Below are positions 1 to 8,739 of a stretch of 64,000 bases of DNA, one piece after another. The notes below the pieces were generated by a model, which saw nothing but the letters and a program-made list of their open reading frames with translations, searched no databases and was not told the DNA's origin. The position numbers and the translations under genes are program-made. This stretch comes from Lota lota. Taxonomy: Eukaryota > Chordata > Actinopteri > Gadiformes > Lotidae. Location: the NCBI GenBank assembly GCA_026745465.1, contig JACYXH010000704.1:637501-701500 (forward strand). The letters are read 5' to 3'. Within the stretch, counting starts at the first letter, position 1. Each line of letters opens with the position of its first letter.

Positions 1-234
1 CCTGGTTCCTTGCAATTATGTAAACTTTGATTTGAAAACAGAACCTTTAAACTCATCTTTGTTCTATGATTTTGATAGGTTAAGGACCATGAACTGCAAT
101 GGAAACATTGTATTCAATGTGGCAAAGTTTCACACTACCACTAGCATAGTTACCAGTAAGACAAGACTATGTTTGGTGCTGTAAGTGAAGCTTGTATTAA
201 AATGTACACCACTTAATAATGATGCAGAATTGCA

Positions 235-306
235 GGTGCTGCTGGGATTTGAACCCAGGATCTCCTGTTTACTAGACAGGCACTTTACCAACTAAGCCAC
301 AGCACC
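235..306 (-). tRNA. tRNA-Thr (AGT), copy 1
   Basis: Reading the minus strand gives a full cloverleaf of 72 nt. The acceptor stem (GGTGCTG with CAGCACC) pairs perfectly. The anticodon arm has a 5-bp stem and loop CTAGTAA (anticodon AGT, Thr). The T-arm is CTGGG/CCCAG with loop TTCAAAT. The body closely resembles vertebrate tRNA-Thr-AGT as I remember it, with a D-loop one base shorter. The nearest T-run downstream (minus strand) is at about 199-202, about 33 nt past the 3' end. Confidence 0.9.
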
Positions 307-700
307 ACCTTTATGGTAAAGCTTCACCGAATTCTTGAGAGAACAGCAAACAAAGGCTGCACTATTCTGTGGCTGTGTGAAAAGAGAAACAAGATTGTCA
401 TCTTATGCCAATGCTATTGTGGGAATATGTTACACCACACACTGAACTGCTAGCATTTCAACACAGGATCTCCTTTTTACTGGACATAGATTTGGCCAGG
501 CTTGATCTTCTTCAGTCTTTTCTGAATATTAGCAAAGAATTGTTCATGAAAGATGTTTATTCAAGAAACACCTATGTGCAATTTGAAAGGAGACCCATAA
601 AGCCTTATGGAAGTCTCACATTAACACTTTAAGAGTGAAGGTGTACTTCGACACTCACAATTAGATAGAGAACACTTAGACTGTGTCCAAAGACTAGAAC

Positions 701-772
701 GCCCAATGTGGGAATCGAACCCACCACCATGAGATTAAGAGTCTCATGCTCTACCGACTGAGCTAACCAGGC
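701..772 (-). tRNA. tRNA-Lys (CTT), copy 1
   Basis: The minus-strand reading folds as a cloverleaf: anticodon stem TGAGA/TCTCA with loop CTCTTAA (anticodon CTT, Lys) and T-stem GTGGG/CCCAC. The D-arm (TAGCTCAGTCGGTAGAGCA) is canonical. The acceptor stem relies on several G-U pairs. The sequence matches vertebrate tRNA-Lys-CTT closely. Its anticodon differs from that of the other two Lys copies in this array. Confidence 0.85.
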
Positions 773-1071
773 ATGTACACCTGCTCATCCCTGACAATTT
801 TAATCAAAATTGGCCAAGACAAAGAAAGTGCCTGAACTTTACCAAGAATCGCTTGTATGCCATATAATATGTGCATTGCCCTGGTTCCTTGCAATGTTGT
901 AAACTTTGATTTGAAAACAGAACCTTTAAACTCATCTTTGTTCTATGATTTTGATAAGTTAAGGACCATGAACTGCAATGGAAACATTGCATTCAATGTG
1001 GCAAAGTTTCACACTGTCCCTGTGGAACCCTAACCTTCAAAACGTAAGATTATTTTGGGCCACAGCTACTT

Positions 1072-1215
1072 ACGTTTTCGCAGAGGCAACATCGTAGTCA
1101 GTGAAGTACAACTGAGACATGATGTTTGCTGGTTGAAAACTTAACCCAATACCCCTGAAGGATGACTTGAAAAGAATCACCCATGGCAATTTATGCCAGT
1201 CTCCAAGGGGACTTG
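1072..1215 (+). ncRNA. U4 snRNA-like sequence, copy 1
   Basis: This 144-nt stretch aligns over its full length with vertebrate U4 snRNA (about 145 nt, from memory). It keeps the U6-pairing 5' part, the 5' stem-loop kink-turn (TGA and GAG elements of the 15.5K site), the GGTTGAAAAC and CCAATACCCC blocks, the region before the Sm site and the 3' terminal stem (CAGTCTCC...GGGGACT). The Sm site is changed here to AATTTATG. A 3'-box-like motif (GGTCAAAATCACAG) follows about 8 nt after the end. It is strongly diverged from canonical U4, so it may be a variant or a pseudogene. Confidence 0.75.
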
Positions 1216-1484
1216 TAAAGCGGTCAAAATCACAGTCATGTAATGGCATAAAGTGAAAGCAAGCTGTTTAAGCCCGTTGCTGCATTTCCCTACTCACCCA
1301 AGAGCGGACAACACATTGCTTTGACCTAGTGGACGTACAGTTGATGTCGGAGGAAATCAATTGCATTGATACTTTGCAGGTTTACAACCACTAGCAAAAA
1401 TACCAGTAAGACAAGACGTTTTTTGGTGCTGTAAGTGAAGCTTGTATTAAAATGTACACCGCTTAATAATGATGCAGAATTGCA

Positions 1485-1556
1485 GGCGCTGCTGGGATTT
1501 GAACCCAGGATCTCCTGTTTACTAGACAGGCACTTTACCAACTAAGCCACAGCACC
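1485..1556 (-). tRNA. tRNA-Thr (AGT), copy 2
   Basis: This copy is nearly identical to the one at 235-306. One substitution on the 3' side of the acceptor stem leaves a G-U pair. The anticodon loop CTAGTAA is intact. Confidence 0.88.
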
Positions 1557-1942
1557 AACTTGATGGTAACGCTTCACCGAATTCTTGAGAGAACAGCAAA
1601 CAAAGGCTGCACGATTCTGTGGCTGTGTGAAAAGAGAAACAAGATTGTCATCTTATGCCATTGCTATTGTGGGAATATGTTACACCACACACTGAACTGC
1701 TAGCATTTCAACACAGGATCTCCTTTTTACTGGACATAGATTTGGCCAGGCTTGATCTTCTTCAGTCTTTTATGAATATTAGCAAAGACTTGTTCATGAA
1801 AGATGTTTATTCAAGAAACACCTGTGTACAATTTGAAAGGAGACCCATATGGAAGTCTCACCTTAACACCTTTAGAGTGAAAGTGTGCTTCGATACTCAC
1901 AATTACATAGAGAACACTTCAACTGTGTCCAACGACTAGAAC

Positions 1943-2007
1943 GCCCAATGTGGGACTCGAACCCACGACCCTGAGATTAAAAGTCTCATTCTCCTGAAGA
2001 ACCAGGC
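1943..2007 (-). pseudogene. Broken tRNA-Lys (TTT) copy
   Basis: The T-arm and anticodon arm (loop CTTTTAA, anticodon TTT) match the Lys copy at 2816-2887. The D-arm and the acceptor-proximal part are rearranged and about 7 nt shorter (65 nt in total), so the cloverleaf cannot form. It is a decayed array member. Confidence 0.8.
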
Positions 2008-2348
2008 ATGTACACCTACTCATCCCTGACAATTTTAATCAAAATTGGCCAAGACAAAGAAAGTGCCTGAACTTTACCAAGAATCACTTGTATGCCATAT
2101 AATACGTGCATTGCCCTGGTTCCTTGCAATGTTGTTAACTTTGATTTGAAAACAGAACCTTTAAACTCATCTTTGTTCTATGATTTTGATAGGTTAAGGA
2201 CCATGAACTGCAATGGAAACATTGTATTCAATGTGGCAAAGTTTCACACTACCACTAGCATAGTTACCAGTAAGACAAGACTATGTTTGGTGCTGTAAGT
2301 GAAGCTTGTATTAAAATGTACACCACTTAATAATGATGCAGAATTGCA

Positions 2349-2420
2349 GGTGCTGCTGGGATTTGAACCCAGGATCTCCTGTTTACTAGACAGGCACTTT
2401 ACCAACTAAGCCACAGCACC
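2349..2420 (-). tRNA. tRNA-Thr (AGT), copy 3
   Basis: It has the same structure as the copy at 235-306: perfect acceptor stem, anticodon AGT and intact T-arm. It lies 2114 bp from copy 1, matching the array period. Confidence 0.9.
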
Positions 2421-2815
2421 ACCTTTATGGTAAAGCTTCACTGAATTCTTGAGAGAACAGCAAACAAAGGCTGCACTATTCTGTGGCTGTGTGAAAAGAG
2501 AAACAAGATTGTCATCTTATGCCAATTGCTATTGTGGGAATATGTTACACCACACACTGAACTGCTAGCATTTCAACACAGGATCTCCTTTTTACTGGAC
2601 ATAGATTTGGCCAGGCTTGATCTTCTTCAGTCTTTTATGAATATTAGCAAAGACTTGTTCATGAAAGATGTTTATTCAAGAAACACCTGTGTACAATTTG
2701 AAAGGAGACCCATAAAGCCATATGGAAGTCTCACCTTAACACCTTTAGAGTGAAAGTGTGCTTCGATAATCACAATTACATAGAGAACACTTCACCTGTG
2801 TCCAACGACTAGAAC

Positions 2816-2887
2816 GCCCAATGTGGGACTCGAACCCACGACCCTGAGATTAAAAGTCTCATGCTCTACCGACTGAGCTAACCAGGC
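2816..2887 (-). tRNA. tRNA-Lys (TTT), copy 3
   Basis: The minus-strand reading is an intact 72-nt cloverleaf with a canonical D-arm, anticodon loop CTTTTAA (anticodon TTT, Lys) and T-arm GTGGG TTCGAGT CCCAC. It differs from copy 1 at the first anticodon base (T for C) and in part of the variable and T-arm region. Confidence 0.9.
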
Positions 2888-3186
2888 GTGTTCACCTGCT
2901 CATCCCTGACAATTTTAATCAAAATTGGCCAAGACAAAGAAAGTGCCTGAACTTTACCAAGAATCGCTTGTATGCCATATAATATGTGCATTGCCCTGGT
3001 TCCTTGCAATGTTGTAAACTTTGATTTGAAAACAGAACCTTTAAACTCATCTTTGTTCTATGATTTTGATAGGTTAAGGACCATGAACTGCAATGGAAAC
3101 ATTGTATTCAATGTGGCAAAGTTTCCCACTGTCCCTGTGGAACCCTAACCTTCAAAACGTAAGATTATATTGGGCCACAGCTACTT

Positions 3187-3330
3187 ACGTTTTCGCAGAG
3201 GCAACATCGTAGTCAGTGAAGTACAACTGAGACATGATGTTTGCTGGTTGAAAACTTAACCCAATACCCCTGAAGGATGACTTGAAAAGAATCACCCATG
3301 GCAATTTTTGCCAGTCTCCAAGGGGACTTG
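3187..3330 (+). ncRNA. U4 snRNA-like sequence, copy 2
   Basis: This is the duplicate of the copy at 1072-1215, 2115 bp away and almost identical. Here the Sm site reads AATTTTTG, the canonical form. The kink-turn elements and terminal stem are kept, and a 3'-box-like motif follows. It is the more plausible functional copy of the two. A weak PSE-like stretch (ACCTTCAAAACGTAAG) lies just upstream but closer to the start than is usual. Confidence 0.78.
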
Positions 3331-3599
3331 TAAAGCGGTCAAAATCACAGTCATGTAATGGCATAAAGTGAAAGCAAGCTGTTTAAGCCCGTTGCTGCAT
3401 TTCCCTACTCACCCAAGAGCGGACAACACATTGCATTGACCTAATGGACGTACAGTTGATGTCGGAGGAAATCAATTGCATTGATACTTTGCAGGTTTAC
3501 AACTACTAGCAAAAATACCAGTAAGACAAGACGTTTTTTGGTGCTGTAAGTGAAGCTTGTATTAAAATGTACACCGCTTAATAATGATGCAGAATTGCA

Positions 3600-3671
3600 G
3601 GTGCTGCTGGGATTTGAACCCAGGATCTCCTGTTTACTAGACAGGCACTTTACCAACTAAGCCACAGCACC
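3600..3671 (-). tRNA. tRNA-Thr (AGT), copy 4
   Basis: It has an intact cloverleaf identical in body to copies 1 and 3 (anticodon AGT). It is the last tRNA before the array ends near 4020. Confidence 0.9.
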
Positions 3672-4257
3672 ACCTTGGTGGTTAAGCTTCACAGAATTCT
3701 TGAGAGAACAGCAAACAAAGGCTGCACTATTCTGTGGCTGTGTGAAAAGAGAAACAAGATTGTCATCTTATGCCAATGCTATTGTGGGAGTATGTTACAC
3801 CACACACTGAACTGCTATTATTTCAACACAGGATCTCCTTTTTACTGGACATAGATTTGGCCAGGCTTGATCTTCTTCAGTCTTTTATGAATATTAGCAA
3901 AGACTTGTTCATGAAAGATGTTTATTCAAGAAACACCTGTGTACAATTTGAAAGGAGACCCATAAAGCCATATGGAAGTCTCACATTAACACCTTAAGAG
4001 TGAAGGTGTGCTTCAACACTCACAATTACTTTTGACTTATGACTTTTATTGTCATCTTGTATCATCATGTGGGAATTCAATTATTATTCTCAACTTAATG
4101 AGTATGTACAGAAATATTGTTGCACAAATTGAAATTGAACATTGAAACTGCAGTGATGAATAAAACTGGAAGAAATTGTGAAAGATCATACTGTAGTCTA
4201 CCAAGCCTTGTTTGTCACTCAGATTGACTCAAAAGGGGATAAATGGGATACCCTAGC

Positions 4258-4616
4258 CAGGGGTCAACAACCCGCGGCTCTTCCACCCCTCTGCAGTGGC
4301 TCCCTGTAGCTTTGAAAAAAATGGAAATAAATAATAGCTTTTCTGTTATTTGTTTTCAAAGGGAACACCTCTTGTACTGTGACACTAAAAAAATTCAACC
4401 AAAATAAATGTCACATCCTACTACTACAAATCTCATAAATGCAACAAACTATAGACTATTAGTTATTTTATATATAGTATAACTATATATAAAACTTTGT
4501 ACGCGGTGTTATCTTAATTTTATGGGTCAAATAGGTTTTGTGGCTCCAGATGAATTTTATTTGGTGGGAGAGGGACCAAAAATGGCTCTTTTGATAGTGA
4601 AGGTTGCAGACCCCTG
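4258..4616. mobile_element. Nonautonomous hAT-type element (MITE)
   Basis: The ends are inverted copies: the left begins CAGGGGTCAACAACC and the right, reverse complemented, begins CAGGGGTCTGCAACC. Subterminal GGCTCTT / AGAGCC blocks lie on both sides. This is the usual end structure of a hAT family widespread in vertebrates. The flanking 8-mers (ACCCTAGC and CGCCTAAC) match at 5 of 8 positions, consistent with an aged target duplication. It has no coding capacity. Confidence 0.7.
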
Positions 4617-5104
4617 CGCCTAACCAGAGGGTGTCGGGAATCCAAAAAAGAAAGCCTGACAGAATGCAGCTAAACATGCTCTAAATTGTGTAGAGATGGG
4701 CAGAGAAAAATATATCCGTCTTCGTAAGGTCTGAATAGGTCATCAAAAATTCCAATCACAACCATTCACTGCCAGTTTATCAGCCAAAACTCTCTGCAGC
4801 CAATCACATACTAACTGAACAAACTCAAACAAACACAACAGACCTGGGTACCGCTAAACCACAAGTCTCTCTAAGACCAATGGATCTCACTATCCAATGG
4901 TCAATTTGTGTACACAAAAACAGGAAATCTGTGATTTATATGATGAACATTGCTAAATGCAGACATCAAAAGTTGTATTTAAAAGCTTTGGCACTAGTAG
5001 GTGTATGAAAAACTATAAAAGATCAGACTTCTCTATTTTGTTTGAATTTTTATAACAGCAATTACAAACCACTTATTCAGTCAGGTTCAAGAATGTCCAA
5101 CAAA

Positions 5105-5229
5105 TGTTTATTTACATTAGTATCCTTTTCAGGAGTCATTCTTCACATAAACAGGTTCAAGGTTCAATGAACAGGTTCAATGTTGATTTATATTTGCATC
5201 CGTTTCAGGAGTTATTCTTCACATAAATT
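5105..5229. repeat. Short imperfect direct repeat
   Basis: A segment of about 50 bp is present twice, near 5105-5160 and 5182-5229. Both copies contain a TTTCAGGAGT(C/T)ATTCTTCACATAAA core. CAGGTTCAA motifs lie around and between the copies. The rest of 4617-5289 shows no recognisable feature. Confidence 0.6.
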
Positions 5230-5289
5230 GAAAGCTGAAAATGTGGGTAATAAGCTACCCTGAAGGTAAATCAACAATATAAATGAAAT

Positions 5290-5940
5290 CTAGAATAAAA
5301 CATCTACAGTTGAATAAAACACATTAATTCTTTCACCATCTGTAGGTTTTTGTTTAGAATTAAAGAATGCTAACATTCTGATTCTCCTTTGTGATATTAC
5401 TAACTCTCCTGCCTTTTCAGAGGGGACAGATGAAGCAAAGATTCCCAGATATTTTGCTGCAAGTATACTTAGGGATGGGAATGTTTGCTCATGCTCTTTC
5501 CACCAAAGTAATGGGTCCTGGTCCCTAGGAATGAACCTTTCCTCTAAGTAGTGGCGCATTTCAATGAGTGCATCGGTGCCCGTTGAGCGGTGTTGTTGGG
5601 CTGACAGAGCTTAAATGTCAAAATCTGCCCATATCCCTCCTTTTGATGTACTGTAGCTGTGGCAGAGCTTGGGGTAGGGGCAGGAGGCACTGGTGAGGCA
5701 GAGCTTGGCACAGGTGTAGAGGCAGAGCTTGGCACAGGTGCGGAGGCAGAGCTCGGTGATGAGGACTCTAAAATGGGCCGGCCTTCCTGTATTTCAGTAA
5801 GGATTTTCTTTTTTATTTGTCATTGTCTCTGACACGAAATGCAATGTTTTTCAATTGGATGTTCAGACGTGCTGGCAGCGAGACAGTGAAGGGTTTCAAT
5901 CTCATGGATTGTCTCCAACATCCTGCCCCCATTCAATTGG
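5290..5940 (-). pseudogene. hAT transposase C-terminal remnant
   Basis: Minus-strand translation of 5290-5559 gives a segment typical of the hAT C-terminal dimerisation domain: DPLLWWKEHEQTFPSLSILA, then AAKYLGIFASSVPSEKAG. Upstream in another frame (5544-5735) is a serine/proline-rich linker. Further up (about 5830-5940) is a readable stretch including TLHCLAASTSEHPIEKHCIS. Joining these needs frame changes, and the usual DDE-bearing middle is absent. I read it as a degraded or partial element, not a host gene. Confidence 0.6.
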
Positions 5941-6761
5941 TGCTTCTTTTGTACGGATAAGAAATATGTTATATTTATTGTTTAATATTTTGACCAGTTA
6001 AACTCCCTCCATGTTGAAGCACAAGTAGCAATCCCTTCTAAAAGAGACCCCGTCGCCACATAAATGTCTACACTGATCACAAGTTCGTAAAACTGCTCTA
6101 AAAAGGAGGTAATATCACATCCATCAATTATGTATCGTCAAATAATGGTTTATTCACAATAACCCGTAGATTGTATAATTTGGACAGTCGCAGCGAGTAG
6201 CCCATGCACCGCTGACATTGACGGAGATTCTCATTTTATAACATTTAGCTCATAAAATAATGATCATAATTTAGACTCAATCAAACCAATGGAGGCAGAA
6301 AATGCTTACAATCAATCTGTTCTGATGGTCTTTGTTCGGAGGGTTCTGATGTAAATTAATGTAATCTATTACCTCATTAGACCATACAGTATTAAAGCTA
6401 ACTATTAACTTATTGTACATGACACAGTAAAAGCGCTAACACCATTACTGACTGGTTTCTACTCACATATAGTGATCAAAACAACACCATATCAACTCAA
6501 CTGACGTTAGCCGGTCTCTTTTAGGTGTCTGAGATAAACCAGACCCTATAGGTGTGACCTCTTTATCATGCCATCCTTACCAATATATATTTATAGATAT
6601 ACTTTCCTTTGTCCCACAGATGTGTCATGAACCACCTCCAGAGTGCATGTCCGTTTACCTTGTATCTCTGAGTAAACCAATTTGTGTTGAACCTTTACCA
6701 CTCTTCATATCTAGCCCTGATACCACGATACCAGTGGCAAGCATCAAAACTTTGAGATCTT

Positions 6762-7493
6762 TGAGCTGATTGGCAATTGGCTGATTGAAAAAGTTAGTAT
6801 GGAAATATTAGGGATGCTCCATTTTGACAAAAATAAGTGTGATTATTTTGTACGATTTTGGTATTACGATTACTCATTGCAATTAACAGATTATCGATTC
6901 AATTGGCCAAAAAATTAAGTATGCAGTCCTTTAAATGCACCTTTATACCAGTGTTACAATGAAATAAGAAAGTATGTTTAGGTGCCCTTTTTAATCTGTG
7001 CATGCCATTGCACCTGTTCACTCTGGCAATGTGAATAGTGAGAAGTGAAAACGTCTTTCATGTGGTGATCCTATGGCAGAATTTCAACTAACCTGGAGGT
7101 CAGGATTTCTCTTCATCATATCCAAAATCATATAGCAGCCAATGGAGTGACCAAGCAGAACCAATGTTGTTTCCTTGGGAACAGGCTTCCTTAGAAAGGC
7201 CAGTTTGTGCTCAATCTGTCCATTAATCCCGAATATGTCCCCCTTTTCGATGAGAGGCATCTACACAAAGAGACACAAAAGCAAGAATAACATTGTGGAG
7301 TGTGTGTGGATGACGGCTGGTTTATGCAGCCTCACCTAGCCAGAGTCAGACTGATTGGATTCTGGGGCTGGGTGAGGCTGCACACCTGTTGAGCAATCAG
7401 TGTGCACAGGTTAAACCAACAATCATCACACACTGAGAGGGAGATCTCCTGCATGGCAACATGGGGCACCATCATCATGTATCATTGTCTGCA
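6762..7493. repeat. Segmental duplicate of an ldah exon and flanks
   Basis: This block is a close copy of 10306-11061, by eye about 90% identical and in the same orientation. It includes the intron flanks, one ldah exon (copy at 7093-7260) and the following intron part. It lies downstream of the ldah stop codon, so it is outside the gene's normal exon order. Confidence 0.88.
7093..7260 (-). pseudogene. Duplicated, frame-damaged ldah exon
   Basis: It copies the exon at 10659-10828, including the GHSIG nucleophile motif and both splice sites (acceptor TGTAG, donor CAG|GTTAG). A 2-bp deletion near its 5' end makes it 168 instead of 170 nt and shifts the frame relative to the upstream exon phase. 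It sits past the terminal exon and probably contributes nothing to LDAH. Confidence 0.8.
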
Positions 7494-8739
7494 AATAGGA
7501 TGACCCAAGCTGTATATAGAGGTTTATCTCCATTTAATACAATCATATAAGACTTACATTTTCATGAATAGAGCACTCCATGGAGGCGACTAAGATGTTG
7601 CAATGTCCTCTTACTCGTTTGCAGCTAGCTCAACCTCAACACCACGGCCATCCTTAAAGAGTTCAGTTTATAGCTATTGTATCGAAGAAAGTTTCTGATA
7701 AGGTTAACAATTATAACAATAACAATTTAACAATAACAATTTCTGATACGGTTGACATGACAAACGTTAATGACACATCCATACCTACAACAGACAATAC
7801 TTTGTTTCTGGCACTCAACAACAGAGCAAGATGACATCGTTTGGATAGTTGGTTGCTTTGTTTTGCTTCCAGCTAATGCTGTGAGGTAACCATGACGTCA
7901 ACTGAAAAAGGTTAACTTAGTTCCTGGCCACCCAGGAACTAACTGCAACAATGTATGCAAGTTATCTTTACAGTGGTTACCCCTGACCAGGTTACCTTTA
8001 AGATACCTGGCGCTTGTCTAGTGCAGTACCGCCCGCTCATCATCCAACCCACTGCTGTCCTACTGTACAATAAGTAACAATAAAGAACTGCTAAATAGAG
8101 TATATTTTATCCATACCAATGAATGTGTTGCTCTGGCTTAAGGCTGGATCTGACTGGTGTAATACAGGTGGTGGCAGTATTCTTTAGGCAGTCCAATCTA
8201 TCAAGGTTTATTACATGATCATAGTCATCATAGTACCAAATTTCCCATCCGGGATTAATAAAATACTATTTCATCTCATCTTAATCTGTTAAAGGTTCTG
8301 AATGTATGATTTAAGCGCTATCCTTTATGTGTCATTTGTTATGAATGGCATAGCCATCCATCAGCTATTCCTTCACTGATTGGTTCGTTTTCTTGGTTGT
8401 TTAGTTCCAAAATCGTTTTCTTGGTTGTTTAGTTCCAGAATCTGGCTTTCTTCTGCTCTCTCTCTTTACAACTCTCTTACCTACCGCTGGTTTAAGAATT
8501 TAACCTAATAATTTAATTTACACACCACTGCATTTAAACAACAATCTCCAGTCCTCAGACTTCTTGGTTTACAAGTACTAGAATCTTCTTAGGTTTTTAC
8601 CCGCACTGTCCAAAAATAACAAAACCCATTAAGGCGAATAATCATTGATGCGTTCGAAGTTTGCTTTTCCTATTGCATCTGGTACATCGAGTATTCCTCA
8701 GTCACATATTCCCTATATTACCGAGTATCAAGAACAATT
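7494..8739. other. ldah downstream flank with a LINE-like 3' tail
   Basis: No gene is seen. At about 8226-8283 (plus strand) there is CCAAATTTCCCATCCGGGAT followed by TAATAAAATAC and an ATCTC-rich end. This resembles the conserved 3' tail of fish CR1/L2-type LINEs ending in a short microsatellite. A minus-strand AATAAA (8207-8212) could serve ldah, but it is 520 bp past the stop codon. Confidence 0.4.

Larger units (their letters stand above)
1..4020. repeat. Tandem array carrying tRNA-Thr, tRNA-Lys and U4-like genes
   Basis: The tRNA-Thr copies lie at 235, 1485, 2349 and 3600, giving spacings of 1250, 864 and 1251. A short unit (about 864 bp) and a long unit (about 1250 bp) therefore alternate with an overall period of about 2115 bp. 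The long unit differs by an extra block of about 386 bp (about 1014-1390 and 3128-3495) that holds a U4 snRNA-like sequence. Homologous parts of the units are nearly identical, so amplification or homogenisation is recent. The array runs off the left edge and stops abruptly near 4020. No protein gene is supported here. Confidence 0.9.

Noticed and set aside
405..3997. A recurring open frame of about 75-94 codons (starting M(P)LLWEYVTPHTELLAFQH) in each array unit
   Set aside because: It persists only because the units are recent duplicates. It overlaps a decayed tRNA-Thr relic, differs in start and end between units, and shows no sign of codon-level constraint or known domain.
1..4020. A CRISPR-like array
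   Set aside because: Repeats are kilobase units with RNA genes, in a vertebrate genome. No short direct repeats with unique spacers occur.
6554..6769. A 71-codon plus-strand frame before the ldah duplicate
   Set aside because: No homology or splice context, and composition matches the surrounding noncoding DNA.
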